Part shown: piece after piece, positions 26,701 to 35,464 of the stretch | Numbering within the stretch: position 1 is the stretch's first letter | Layout: each line of letters begins with the position of its first letter | Assembly: GCA_003151935.1 (NCBI GenBank) | Contig: PLYZ01000078.1 | Location: 1-58,309 of the forward strand | Length of the DNA: 58,309 nucleotides | Reading direction: 5' to 3' | Source of the DNA: Candidatus Dormiibacterota bacterium | GTDB taxonomy: Bacteria; Chloroflexota; Dormibacteria; Dormibacterales; Dormibacteraceae | Notes under the pieces: generated by a model | Told to the model about the DNA's origin: nothing | Databases searched by the model: none | The model's input: only the letters and a program-made list of their open reading frames with translations | Translations under genes and position numbers: made by a program

Positions 26701-28289
26701 GCGGTCTCCGTGTCCAGCGGGGTGCCGCCATCCTTGCGCGGGTCGGAGGCGCCGTGGAGGAAACCATCCGGCTCGGCGACGATCAGCTGCGGTCGGGCGA
26801 AGTACGAGTCGTAGTTCAGCGTGCGCCGGTTCACTCGGTAGCCCCGTTTCTCGAGTGCCTGGCAGACGACGCCCGGAATCCGCGCCTCGGCCTGGACCAG
26901 GTCGCCCTGGAAGTCGATCCGCGGGGCGCTCACAGCCTCCACCGGAGACATCCGGTGGTCGATCACATTGACCAGCACCTGGAGGATCGCTGTGACGATC
27001 TTCGTGCCGCCCGGTGCGCCGACCACCGCTCCGAGCTTGCCCTTATCGAACACGAAGGTCGGGGTCATCATGGTCACGCGGGTCTTGCCCGGCCGGACCG
27101 AGTTGGGGTGTCCAGGACGCGGGTCGAAGCAGTTCATGTAGTCGTTGTAGCCGAATCCGAGCCCAGGGGTCACGACGCCGCTGGCCGAACCAAGGGTGTG
27201 AGTCAGCGACACAGCGTTGCCGGCGTCGTCGACGACGCATACGTGCGTCGTGTCGGCGCGATCGTGTGCCCGAGCCCCCGCCGCCACCACCTCCCGGGCT
27301 TTGGCCGCGTACTTCTTGTCGGCGAGCGCGCCGGTCGGAATGTCGATGAACCTCGGGTCGGCGATGTGAAGCTCGCGGTCTGCCATCGCCCAGGCCATGG
27401 CCTCCACGAGGACGCCCGCCGCCTTGCTGCTCGGCCAACCGTAAGCGCCCAGGTCGTAGCCCTCGAGGAAGTTGAGCATCTGGAGCAGCGTCAGGCCGCC
27501 CGCCGGGGGCCCCGCGGCCACCACCTGGCGGCCGCGATAGGTGCCTCGCAGCGGCTCTGTCACGTTGACTTTGTACCCGGCCAGGTCCTCTTTCGTGATG
27601 AACCCCCCGTTGGCTGCGAAGTCGGCGGCGATCTGGTCCGCGATCTCGCCCTTATAGAAAACATCCGGGCCTTCGCGCGCCAGCCGTTCCAGAGTGCGCG
27701 CGTAATCCGCCTGCACCATCCGCTCGCCGACGGAGTAAAGCGCGCCGTCGTGGGTGTAGATGGCCCTCGCCGCGGGAGTGGCCTGGATGCGGTGCTGGTT
27801 CGGCACCACATCCGGTCCGTAGTCGGTGGTCCAGTAGCCGTGCATGAACCCGGTCACCGGAAAGCCGTCGAGCGCGAGCGGGATGGCCGGCTCGATCGCC
27901 TGCTCCCACGAGATGGAGCCGAACCGGGTCAGCGCCTCGTGCAGCCCCGCCACCGTTCCCGGCACACCGACCGACTGGTAGCCGACGTCGTTGACCCACC
28001 CTTCGAGGACATAGCCGTACCTGTCGGCCGCCTCGCGGACGAAGAGATGCTCCCATTGGTCCTCGCGCGCACGCGCGCCCGCAGTGGAGTAGAACTCGAG
28101 GAGGGCATCGCCGCCCGCCGCGCTGTGCACCAGCATCACGCCGCAGCCGCCGATACCGCACATCTGGGGATCGATCACGCCCTGCACGAACGCGCACGTG
28201 ACCGCGGCGTCGACCGCGTTTCCGCCGCGCCGCATGACCTCGAGCCCGATCTCCGCGGCCTGCGGCTGGGGGCACACGATGATGGCCAT
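26697..28289 (-). CDS. ggt: Gamma-glutamyltransferase family protein
   Basis: A 530-residue Ntn-hydrolase. The large-subunit start RGGNAVDAAVTCAFVQGVID and GIGGCGVMLVHSAAGG are family hallmarks, and the autocleavage site with the nucleophilic threonine is in ADTTHVCVVDDAGNAVSLTH at about residue 347. Near the C-terminus lies VGAPGGTKIVTAILQVLVNV. Family members cleave gamma-glutamyl bonds of glutathione and related peptides, and some act as cephalosporin acylases. No signal peptide is seen, unlike periplasmic Ggt, so it is probably cytoplasmic. It overlaps the SDR gene by four bases. Confidence 0.9.
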   Translation of the reverse strand: MAIIVCPQPQAAEIGLEVMRRGGNAVDAAVTCAFVQGVIDPQMCGIGGCGVMLVHSAAGGDALLEFYSTAGARAREDQWEHLFVREAADRYGYVLEGWVNDVGYQSVGVPGTVAGLHEALTRFGSISWEQAIEPAIPLALDGFPVTGFMHGYWTTDYGPDVVPNQHRIQATPAARAIYTHDGALYSVGERMVQADYARTLERLAREGPDVFYKGEIADQIAADFAANGGFITKEDLAGYKVNVTEPLRGTYRGRQVVAAGPPAGGLTLLQMLNFLEGYDLGAYGWPSSKAAGVLVEAMAWAMADRELHIADPRFIDIPTGALADKKYAAKAREVVAAGARAHDRADTTHVCVVDDAGNAVSLTHTLGSASGVVTPGLGFGYNDYMNCFDPRPGHPNSVRPGKTRVTMMTPTFVFDKGKLGAVVGAPGGTKIVTAILQVLVNVIDHRMSPVEAVSAPRIDFQGDLVQAEARIPGVVCQALEKRGYRVNRRTLNYDSYFARPQLIVAEPDGFLHGASDPRKDGGTPLDTETA

Positions 28290-28312
28290 CGAGACGTAAG
28301 TTAAATCAACGC

Positions 28313-28359
28313 GTCACCGGTGGTGACGGTGCTCGTGGTTACTCCAGGTTCCTTCTCAT
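28313..28359. repeat. Small palindrome and half copy of repeat P
   Basis: Bases 28313-28327 form GTCACC-GGT-GGTGAC. Bases 28347-28359 are GGTTCCTTCTCAT, identical over 13 bases to the right arm of repeat P copy 1, but the left arm is absent. The region lies between the ggt start and the stop of the upstream histidine kinase, so the half copy may be a decayed element. Confidence 0.6.
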
Positions 28360-28361
28360 AT

Positions 28362-29723
28362 TTAACTCGCATCTGGTAGCTCGATCGTGAACGTGCTGCC
28401 CTCGCCGCGAGCCGTCTGCACGTGGATGGTGCCGCCATGCCGCTCGACGACCCGGCGCGCGATGGCGAGCCCGAGGCCGCTGCCCGAGTCGCTGCGCTGA
28501 AAGCGCTCGAACAGGCGCGGCAGGCGATCCTCCTCGATTCCAGGCCCGCTGTCGATCACATCGATCGAGGGCCCGGCGGCGCCGCGCGCCACGCGCAGCC
28601 TGACGTCGGCGCCGCGCGGGCTGAAGCGGACGGCGTTGTCGACCAGGTTGGCCACCGCTTCGCGCAGCAGGTCCTTGTCGGCGCTGATCGACGCGGGGAC
28701 CATCACCTCGGTCACGAGCCCGACCCCGGAGGTGCCGGCCTGCGCCGCATACGCGCGCACCACGTCGGCGGTCAGCTCGGCGAGGTCGACGAGCTCGCGG
28801 CGCAACGGCACGTCCTCATCCGCGTGAGCCAGAGAGCGCAGGCGCCCGAGCATCCGCTTCATGCGCTCGGCCTCCGCGACGCTGTCTTCGATCGCCTGTC
28901 CGGACGTGCCGCTGCGGCTTGCCCGCCGCAGGATCGAGAGGTTGGTCATGATCGTCGCGAGCGGCGTTGCCACCTGGTGCGAAACATCGGTCAGGAAGCG
29001 GCGCTGCGCCGCGAGCACGCCGGCCAGCTGCTCATTGGCGTTCGCCTGGGCCAGGATGGCGAGGTTCATGCGGTAGATCAGTGGCAGCACGATCAGCGGA
29101 AGCACCGCCACAATGGGAGCCTCGATCGAGAGCACGGCGATGCTGACCGCACAGGCGGCAAGGGTCAGCGATGCGGGCCACGACGCGGAAGCGGCTTGCT
29201 TGACGAGCGCGATGTAGGGGCGCCCGCTGTGCAGCGCCGCGGGCGCCACCGCCACGAGCAGGTTCACCACCACATAGATGAGGGCCGCGGCCGCGGCTCG
29301 GGCGTCCTGGGCAGTGCCCAGGTCCGTGCCGATGGCGCCCACAAGCGCGGCAAGCGACGCGGCCGCCAGAACGTTGCCGGCGTTGAAAGCGCTCTCCCAC
29401 CATGACCGCCGCACCATCCGGTTGCCGGCCAGCACGCTCACCGCAGCGGTCGCAGGCCCAACTCCGGGCGGAAGCAGGAGCACCGCCAACAGCGATGGCA
29501 GGGCACCAAGGTTGACCTTCTGCTCGGGCCCGATCTTGACCGGGTATCTCTCGGCCAGCAGCCCGCCGGCAAGACAGACCGGGACCAGGAGCCAGCGCCA
29601 GGACTGCGCGGCCGCGAAGCCACCTTGCGCTGCCGCAACACCGGCCAGCACGATCCCGATCAGCGGCACTCCCACGATGACCGCCTTCAGCCGCGTCCGG
29701 AAAGTGGCGAAGGCGGGGACCAC
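28362..29723 (-). CDS. Membrane sensor histidine kinase
   Basis: A 453-residue kinase. The N-terminal 220 residues hold about six hydrophobic helices (for example VIVGVPLIGIVLAGVAAAQG and ALIYVVVNLLVAVAPAAL) with no large external domain, suggesting an intramembrane sensor. The H-box is atypical: DVSHQVATPLATI instead of SHELRTP, but the histidine and proline are kept. The N-box is VANLVDNAVRFSP, G1 VIDSGPGIEEDRLPRLFERF and G2 SGLGLAIARRV. It starts with GTG. It is encoded downstream of its response regulator with a decayed small gene between them. Confidence 0.88.
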   Translation of the reverse strand: MVPAFATFRTRLKAVIVGVPLIGIVLAGVAAAQGGFAAAQSWRWLLVPVCLAGGLLAERYPVKIGPEQKVNLGALPSLLAVLLLPPGVGPATAAVSVLAGNRMVRRSWWESAFNAGNVLAAASLAALVGAIGTDLGTAQDARAAAAALIYVVVNLLVAVAPAALHSGRPYIALVKQAASASWPASLTLAACAVSIAVLSIEAPIVAVLPLIVLPLIYRMNLAILAQANANEQLAGVLAAQRRFLTDVSHQVATPLATIMTNLSILRRASRSGTSGQAIEDSVAEAERMKRMLGRLRSLAHADEDVPLRRELVDLAELTADVVRAYAAQAGTSGVGLVTEVMVPASISADKDLLREAVANLVDNAVRFSPRGADVRLRVARGAAGPSIDVIDSGPGIEEDRLPRLFERFQRSDSGSGLGLAIARRVVERHGGTIHVQTARGEGSTFTIELPDAS

Positions 29724-29731
29724 CGGATCGA

Positions 29732-29987
29732 TCAGTTGGTTGGCACGTCGAGCTTGAGGGTAAGGACCGTTCCACCATTCGGCGTACCGTCCACGTCGCT
29801 CACCCGATAACGGTAATTGTTCGAAACCACCGGCGATAGGTAGACCATGTTGTTGACCGACAGGTTGTGCCCGTTCGGCGTGACAACCTAGATAGGCGGA
29901 TCAGAGGCACCACATCACGTTGGCCGAGGCGGCCACCTGACCGCCCGCGACCAGCAGACACCCCGACGCCAACGCACCCACCACCAC
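29732..29987 (-). pseudogene. Decayed small secreted protein gene between regulator and kinase
   Basis: Twelve bases after the response-regulator stop, with AAGGA upstream, a GTG at 29987 opens a 28-codon frame encoding a signal-like sequence (VVVGALASGCLLVAGGQVAA) that stops at 29901. From about 29887 a shifted frame encodes VVTPNGHNLSVNNMVYL ... TVLTLKLDVPTN and ends at 29732. Together they look like one exported protein of about 85 residues broken by a frameshift and stop. Two independent peptides are possible but less likely. Confidence 0.45.
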
Positions 29988-29998
29988 CGCTCTTGTCC

Positions 29999-30700
29999 TT
30001 ATTTCGAGACCTCTTCTTTTGATTCCGCGACGAACCGGTAACCGATGCTGCGAACAGTCTGTATCAGGCGAGGCTCGCCGCCGGCCTCGAGCTTCTGCCG
30101 GATCCGCGACACATGAACTTCGAGCGAGTTCGATTCAGGGCCCGTGGTCACCGCCCAGACGGCTTCCGCCAGCTGCTCGTACGTGACGAGCTGGCCCCGG
30201 CTGCGCATCAGCGCGGCCAGGATCCTGAACTCGATTCCCGTCAGGCCGAGCTGCCGGCCGCCTCGCGTCGCCAGCCCCTCGCTCAGATCCAGGATCACGT
30301 CGCCCACCACGAGGCGCGAGCCGCCCTTGCCGCGGTGCCGGCGGATGACCGCCTCGACGCGAGCCATGAGCTCCTCCAGCGCGAACGGTTTGGCGATATA
30401 GTCGTCAGCCCCAAGCTTCAGGCCCGCGATCCGGTCGCTCACCGATGACCGGGCGCTGATGCCGACCAGCGCCGCGTCGGTTTCCGCCCGGAACGCCTCG
30501 AAGAGCTCGGGTCCGTCGTTGTCGGGAAGCATGAGGTCCAGGAGCACGACGTCCGGGTTCCACTGGCGGACCAGTTCGATGCCCCGGCCTGCCGTGTCGA
30601 CGGCGCGGACGGTGTAGCCCTCCTCTCCCAGGCCGGCCGAAACCGCCCGGGCGAGCCGGCGATCATCCTCGACCAACGCTACCTTCCAGCGAATTGTCAT
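29999..30700 (-). CDS. OmpR-family response regulator
   Basis: A 233-residue regulator with the acidic residues VEDD, phosphoacceptor D55 in VVLLDLMLPDNDG, the conserved serine and lysine (ISARS, IAKPFALEE), and a C-terminal winged helix (LTGIEFRILAALMRSRGQLV; SNSLEVHVSRIRQKLEAGG). It is the first gene of the unit that also carries the histidine kinase 28362-29723. A divergent transglycosylase gene starts 144 bases away, with a palindrome at 30781-30795 between them, and is a candidate target. Confidence 0.93.
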   Translation of the reverse strand: MTIRWKVALVEDDRRLARAVSAGLGEEGYTVRAVDTAGRGIELVRQWNPDVVLLDLMLPDNDGPELFEAFRAETDAALVGISARSSVSDRIAGLKLGADDYIAKPFALEELMARVEAVIRRHRGKGGSRLVVGDVILDLSEGLATRGGRQLGLTGIEFRILAALMRSRGQLVTYEQLAEAVWAVTTGPESNSLEVHVSRIRQKLEAGGEPRLIQTVRSIGYRFVAESKEEVSK

Positions 30701-30780
30701 CCCAGTTGCGACGGCATTCTCCCACGGAACCTACGGAACTCGGCGGCAGTACCGATGTGCGGGACTCAAGTCACACCCAC

Positions 30781-30795
30781 CGAGGGGCCCCCTCG
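30781..30795. promoter_or_regulatory. Palindrome in the divergent region before the GT51 gene
   Basis: CGAGGGG and CCCCTCG flank one C. It lies in the 144-base region between the divergent response-regulator and transglycosylase genes, so it may be an operator; no binding protein can be assigned. Confidence 0.35.
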
Positions 30796-30844
30796 TAACT
30801 TGGAGCTCCGATCGTCCGTTGCTACTCGGCGTGGGCGCGACCGT

Positions 30845-31576
30845 ATGAGCTCGTGGGCGCCGGTGCCGCTGCGACGCCTCGCGCTGACGCTGGCCGCCAT
30901 CGTGGCCGTGCTGGTTCCGAGCCTGGTCACCTCCTGGGTCCTGACTCCGTCCGGCGCGGACGTCCAGCAGCGCGTCGGCGAGCGGACTGCCAGCCTGGGC
31001 GTTGTGATGCTCAAGGAGGACCAGGTTCCCCCCGTGCTGGCGCAGGCGGTGGTGGCCACCGAAGACGAGAGTTTTTACTCCCACCACGGCATCGACTCGA
31101 TCGGCCTCGCCCGGGCGCTTCTGTATGACGCCGCCAACCTTTGCCTGTGCCAGGGCGGCTCCACCATCACGGAGCAGCTCGCCAAGGACGTCTACCTTGG
31201 AGGCTCGGACCGGGGCTACAACAAGCTGGAGGACCTTGTCCTCGCGCTGAAGGTCGAGCGCGTGATCGGCAAGAGCCAGATCATGGCGGACTACCTGAGC
31301 GTCATCCCGACGGGCCTCAATCGGTACGGTGTGGCCGCCGCGGCCTGCGCCTACTTCCACGCGCCCCTGAGCCACCTGACGCTCGGCCAGTACGCCCTGC
31401 TCGCGGGCGTCACGCAAGCGCCATCGCTCTACGACCCGACGGTCGACCCCGAAGCCGCGGCGGCACGCCGAAGCCACGTCCTGTCGGCCATGCTCGCGGA
31501 CGGGATGATCTCGAAGGGGCAGGCAGAAGCAGCCGGCTCGGAGCAAGTGCTGACGGCGACTGGCCCGGGCTGCTAG
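30845..31576 (+). CDS. Monofunctional peptidoglycan glycosyltransferase (GT51)
   Basis: A 243-residue protein with an N-terminal membrane anchor (LRRLALTLAAIVAVLVPSLV) and a GT51 domain that polymerises lipid II: VVATEDESFYSHHGID with the catalytic glutamate, GGSTITEQLAKDVYL, and LEDLVLALKVERVIGKSQIM. No transpeptidase domain follows, so it is the monofunctional (MtgA-like) form. ATG 30845 is chosen because the anchor follows directly; the frame is open to 30755. It converges on the beta-propeller gene with four bases between the stops. Confidence 0.87.
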   Translation: MSSWAPVPLRRLALTLAAIVAVLVPSLVTSWVLTPSGADVQQRVGERTASLGVVMLKEDQVPPVLAQAVVATEDESFYSHHGIDSIGLARALLYDAANLCLCQGGSTITEQLAKDVYLGGSDRGYNKLEDLVLALKVERVIGKSQIMADYLSVIPTGLNRYGVAAAACAYFHAPLSHLTLGQYALLAGVTQAPSLYDPTVDPEAAAARRSHVLSAMLADGMISKGQAEAAGSEQVLTATGPGC

Positions 31577-31580
31577 GGCG

Positions 31581-32726
31581 CTATCCCGACCAGGCCAATG
31601 GTGAGGTGGCGTCGAAGCCGAGGTTGGCCGTGATCTGGATCGGCTTCACCACCGGCGCAACGGGCGCAGCCGACGGAGTGGGAGTGGGAAGCGGCCCGTT
31701 ATGCGGGCCGCCGGGCGTCGGGGATGGCGTCGGAATCGGGCTGGGAGCGGGCGGCGCGTAGGCGTTCCTGGGCAGCCACCACAACTGGAATGGAGCGGCC
31801 GGGCCGCCAGGCGCCAGATACGCGATGCCGCTTCCATCGGGCGCCCAGATCGGCTCTGCGACCAGCTGGTCTTTGACCACGGTCTGGAGAGGGCCAAGGC
31901 TCGCGCCGCTCCACGACGCGATCGTGAGATACGACACCTGCTTCTGGTAGGTGCAAATCATCGCCACCGTGTTGCCATCCGGAGAGATAGAGGGTTCGAG
32001 GCAGCCGGCCGACGTATCTGTCAGCGCCCTGCCCGCCGCTCCCGCCCGGTTCGTGAACCAGAGCTGGCCGACCCGGTTGCCATTCTGGTCATAGCTGAAT
32101 TTCGTGTACATGATCCCGCCCGAAACAGGCACCGGCTGCATGTCGCCGCCGGTGTAGCTGTTGGCGACGGTCCATGCCTTGCCCTGGCGGATCGAGGCGC
32201 CCAGAGGCAGCGCCCATACCGCCAGGTCTACGTCGAAGTAGTTGGCGCCCACGATCTTGGGCCCGTCGTAGCTCATCCAGAGCGTGCGCTGGTCGGGGCT
32301 AAGCCTCGGATAGAACGACCAGTCGTTCGCGCCGGTGTCCCAGGCGTTGCGGGCTGAAGCCGCGTTGTCGGTGAGCTGGGCCGTCACGGCGCCGTACGGT
32401 GTCATCGCATACACGTCGGAGTACGACGCGAAGCGCCTGACTACGACCAGGTGGCTGCCGTCAGGATACAGAGCCGGCTGCATCCAGCCGGCCTCCGAAG
32501 TGAGCTGGTGAAAGCGCCCGGCGCTGAAGCTGTACAGCGCTCCGGCCTGCGCCAGGTAGATGGTGCCCGGCAGTACGAAAGCCTGGGCGCGCGGAGTGGC
32601 GGCGGTGGGCTTCTGCACCGGCGCGGCGACCTTCGACTGGCGGGAGCCCAGATAGACATAGGAGGACACGCTGGTGGCCACCATCACGACGGCGAGGCCG
32701 ACGGCGAGCAGGAACTTGGAGATCAT
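31581..32726 (-). CDS. Exported TolB/WD40-like beta-propeller protein
   Basis: A 381-residue protein with an N-terminal signal anchor (FLLAVGLAVVMVATSVSSYV) and repeated propeller blades of the PD40 type: YPDGSHLVVVRR, LSPDQRTLWMSYDG, ISPDGNTVAMICTY and APDGSGIAYLAPGG. The C-terminal tail is Pro/Thr-rich (PSPIPTPSPTPGG). It probably binds ligands or proteins outside the cell. Its start overlaps the stop of the LCP gene by four bases (ATGA), suggesting a joint envelope role. Confidence 0.8.
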   Translation of the reverse strand: MISKFLLAVGLAVVMVATSVSSYVYLGSRQSKVAAPVQKPTAATPRAQAFVLPGTIYLAQAGALYSFSAGRFHQLTSEAGWMQPALYPDGSHLVVVRRFASYSDVYAMTPYGAVTAQLTDNAASARNAWDTGANDWSFYPRLSPDQRTLWMSYDGPKIVGANYFDVDLAVWALPLGASIRQGKAWTVANSYTGGDMQPVPVSGGIMYTKFSYDQNGNRVGQLWFTNRAGAAGRALTDTSAGCLEPSISPDGNTVAMICTYQKQVSYLTIASWSGASLGPLQTVVKDQLVAEPIWAPDGSGIAYLAPGGPAAPFQLWWLPRNAYAPPAPSPIPTPSPTPGGPHNGPLPTPTPSAAPVAPVVKPIQITANLGFDATSPLAWSG

Positions 32727-33748
32727 GGGAAGGTCTGGTGCACCAGTCGAGAGATCAGGCCCCAGTTCGGCGTGAGGCTGCCGCCGGGAGCTCCCGGCTC
32801 TACGTATGGCGGGAGAAGAAGGACCTGGTGGATGGCGTCCGGGTTGTCGAAGCTCGCCGCCAGCGGCACGAGCTGTGCGACTTTGTCGAGGCCGAAGTTG
32901 GTCTTGAGCTCGCCGCCGATCGCGGTGGCGAGGGCCGGGAGGTCGGAGGGAGCGAGCTGCTTGGCTTTCAGGCGGATCGCCTGGAGCACCTGCTGCTGCC
33001 GTTTCGAGCGGCCGAAGTCACTTTGAATGTCGCTGTGCCGGGAGCGGACGTACTGCATGGCGTGGATGCCGTCCAGGTGCTGCGGACCGGCGAGCACGGC
33101 TACGCGCTGATAGTCATATGGCCAGCTGCCGTAGACGTCGGCAGGGTAGTAGTCGTCCATGACAGGACTGTTGGTGACGATGTCGATGCCGCCGATCGCA
33201 TCGATCACCTTGACGAGCCCGAGCAAACCCACCCAGATGTAATCGTCGACGTGGACGCCGAAGTCCTGCTCGACAGTGGCGATGGCGGCGCCCGCCGCTC
33301 CGTACGAGTAAGCGCCGTCGATCTTTCCGTAGCCACCCGTGGACAGGTGCACGTAGAGGTCACGTGGGATCGACAGCATGGTGACCTCTTTGGTCGCCGG
33401 CTGCACCCGCATCAGGATCATCGACTGCGTGAGGACGTGATCCGCGCTGAACTTGGAGTCATCGTCCGAGCCAAGCAGCAGGACGGTGAACGCGCCGGGC
33501 TGCGCGACCGGGCTTGGGGACGGCGAAGGCGAGAAGAGAATTTCAGCTGGAGATGGCGATGGAACCTGGACTGCCTGGGCGGTCGAGTTCCAGGCCACGA
33601 GGGCGGCCGGCATGAAGTAGGCGAAACCGCCCGCCACCGCCGACATCGCGATGGCAAGCACAACCAGAGTGAGTGTGGTGAAAGGGCTCAGGCGTCCGCG
33701 TGATTTGCGGGCCCGGTGCCCCGGCTTGATACCGAGCGGCACGGGCAA
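32723..33748 (-). CDS. LytR-CpsA-Psr (LCP) family protein
   Basis: A 341-residue membrane-anchored enzyme of the family that attaches polymers to peptidoglycan. The anchor is at residues 25-50 (LTLVVLAIAMSAVAGGFAYF), followed by a Ser/Pro linker. LCP motifs: FTVLLLGSDDD, SQSMILMRVQPATKEVTMLS-type core (here MILMRVQPATKEVTML), SIPRDLYVHL with the lipid-phosphate-binding arginine, KIDGAYSYGA, and YVRSRHSDIQSDFGRSKRQQ. The listed start is TTG; a GTG six bases inward (33742) lies close to the expected transcription start of a TACAAT box at 33756-33751, so leaderless translation is possible. Confidence 0.9.
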   Translation of the reverse strand: MPVPLGIKPGHRARKSRGRLSPFTTLTLVVLAIAMSAVAGGFAYFMPAALVAWNSTAQAVQVPSPSPAEILFSPSPSPSPVAQPGAFTVLLLGSDDDSKFSADHVLTQSMILMRVQPATKEVTMLSIPRDLYVHLSTGGYGKIDGAYSYGAAGAAIATVEQDFGVHVDDYIWVGLLGLVKVIDAIGGIDIVTNSPVMDDYYPADVYGSWPYDYQRVAVLAGPQHLDGIHAMQYVRSRHSDIQSDFGRSKRQQQVLQAIRLKAKQLAPSDLPALATAIGGELKTNFGLDKVAQLVPLAASFDNPDAIHQVLLLPPYVEPGAPGGSLTPNWGLISRLVHQTFP

Positions 33749-33750
33749 GG

Positions 33751-33756
33751 ATTGTA
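33751..33756 (-). promoter_or_regulatory. Possible -10 box of the LCP operon
   Basis: TACAAT on the minus strand lies just before the LCP start codon. No good -35 hexamer is seen 16-18 bases upstream. If used, the transcript would begin at or near the GTG at 33742. Confidence 0.3.
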
Positions 33757-33808
33757 CCCCGAGGGCCGGTTCAGCTTTGTAAGCGAGTTGTTAACGTTGA
33801 AAGCGTTG

Positions 33809-35458
33809 CTAGTGCCTGGCGATCGCCAGCTCGACCGCCTTGACCGCAAGCAGGATGATCGCCACCACCAGGTAGCCGCTGAGCGTGAGCATCGCGATCC
33901 TGCGCGCGAGCGACCAGGTGGGACGTTCGAGGAGGGCGAGTGCCGGCATCCGCCAGTTCTCGCGTTCGGCGCGAGGCACCTGTGGCACGAGCGCGGCACC
34001 CCTTTGGGACAGCCACAGCCACAGCCCGCCGCCAACCAGCGCGACACCCATCACCGACGAGAGGACGACGACCAGCTGGGTGACGTCGATCGACGGGATG
34101 ACCGTGGTGACCACCAGGACCAGCGAGAGCACGAGCAGCACGCTGACGATCAAGCCCGCGACCGCGTTCAACCATGCCTTGTTGACCCACGGGCCCAGCA
34201 CCGCCCGGTCGTTGCACAGAAGGACGAGGAACACGGTCGCGCTGGGAAGCAGGATTCCCGCCAGCGCCTGCACGGCGGTCGTGATGACCCCGAGTGGCGC
34301 ATTGGGGATGAGGACGATTGCAGCCGCCAGCGCCACCATCCCGGTGTAAGAGCCATAGAAGAGCTTGGCTTCGCGGAATCCCCGGTGAAGCGAATGTCGC
34401 AGGCCAAAAATGTCGCCGAACGCGTATGACGTCGCAAGGGTCACTGCGGAGGCGCCGACGATTGACGCGTCGAACAGCAGCAGGGCGAAGATGGAACCCA
34501 CCAGTGGCGAGATGTGGTTGTGCAGCCCCCGCGCGATCGTTAGCGCACTATCGAACTTTCCGAAGTCGGCCGTGCCGGTGAAGGCGGAGGCGGACGCCAT
34601 CATGATGCAGGCGGCGCCGATGACGACCACGAATGCGCCGATGATCGTGTCCGCCTTTTCGTAGTCGAGCCAGCGCGGCGTGATGCGTTTGTCGATCACG
34701 TTGGACTGCTGAAAGAAAAGCTGCCAGGGCGCCACGGTTGTGCCGACGATGGCGATGACCAGGAGCGCGGCATTTGACGTGAAGCCTCCCTGCACGCTTG
34801 GAATGACGAAGCCCTTCATCGCGGCGCCGGGGTCCGGGTGGCTCAACAGCACGAGCGGGAAGACAAGCAGGCTGGCGCCAACGAAGACGAACATCGCGCG
34901 CTCCCAGCGCCTGAAGTTTCCCGTGACCGTGATCCCGATCAGGATGAGGGCGGCGAGCGGCACCACCCAGTTCGCGCTGAAACCGAAGTACTCGCCCGCG
35001 AACTTGATCCCTATGAACTCGGTGGCGATGGTCAGGAAGTTCAAGAGGAAAAGGTCTCCGACCGAGAACCACGCCCAGAACCTTCCGAACCGTTCCTTGA
35101 TGAGCCTCGCGTGCCCCACCCCGGTGACCGCTCCGAGCCGAACCACCATCTCCTGGTTGACGATGAGAACCGGGATCAGCAGGACCAGCGTCCACAGGAG
35201 CGAGTAGCCGTAGTCCTGTCCGGCCTGCGCGTAGGTCGAGACGCCGCCGGCGTCGTTGTCGCCGACCATGACGATGATGCCGGGACCGACGATCGCCGCC
35301 AGCGTGAGCAGGCGGCGGCGCCATGTGCGTCGCGGCGCCACGTCGCTGAGGCGGATCGTGCCGAAGGCCCCGTGGATGTCGCCGAGGTGCGCCTCGTCCA
35401 GAACCGCTGACGTAGGGGTCAAGCGCGAGTCCTTCTCAAGCGGCTCGCGCTCAGACAC
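33809..35458 (-). CDS. Nramp-family divalent metal transporter, divergent
   Basis: A 549-residue protein with about 11-12 transmembrane helices and a 45-residue cytoplasmic N-terminus. The Nramp fold is evident (helix 1 GPGIIVMVGDNDAGGVSTYA, then NQEMVVRLGAVTGVGHARLI), but the metal-binding motifs differ: DPGN of helix 1 reads DNDAG, and the helix 6 MPHN-type motif reads APWQLFFQQ. Loss of the methionine and asparagine is typical of Nramp-related proteins that carry Mg2+ or other hard metals rather than Mn/Fe. Its partner, six bases upstream, is a soluble protein with MgtE-N and CBS domains, which supports a magnesium role. Confidence 0.88.
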   Translation of the reverse strand: MSEREPLEKDSRLTPTSAVLDEAHLGDIHGAFGTIRLSDVAPRRTWRRRLLTLAAIVGPGIIVMVGDNDAGGVSTYAQAGQDYGYSLLWTLVLLIPVLIVNQEMVVRLGAVTGVGHARLIKERFGRFWAWFSVGDLFLLNFLTIATEFIGIKFAGEYFGFSANWVVPLAALILIGITVTGNFRRWERAMFVFVGASLLVFPLVLLSHPDPGAAMKGFVIPSVQGGFTSNAALLVIAIVGTTVAPWQLFFQQSNVIDKRITPRWLDYEKADTIIGAFVVVIGAACIMMASASAFTGTADFGKFDSALTIARGLHNHISPLVGSIFALLLFDASIVGASAVTLATSYAFGDIFGLRHSLHRGFREAKLFYGSYTGMVALAAAIVLIPNAPLGVITTAVQALAGILLPSATVFLVLLCNDRAVLGPWVNKAWLNAVAGLIVSVLLVLSLVLVVTTVIPSIDVTQLVVVLSSVMGVALVGGGLWLWLSQRGAALVPQVPRAERENWRMPALALLERPTWSLARRIAMLTLSGYLVVAIILLAVKAVELAIARH

Positions 35459-35464
35459 TCCTTT

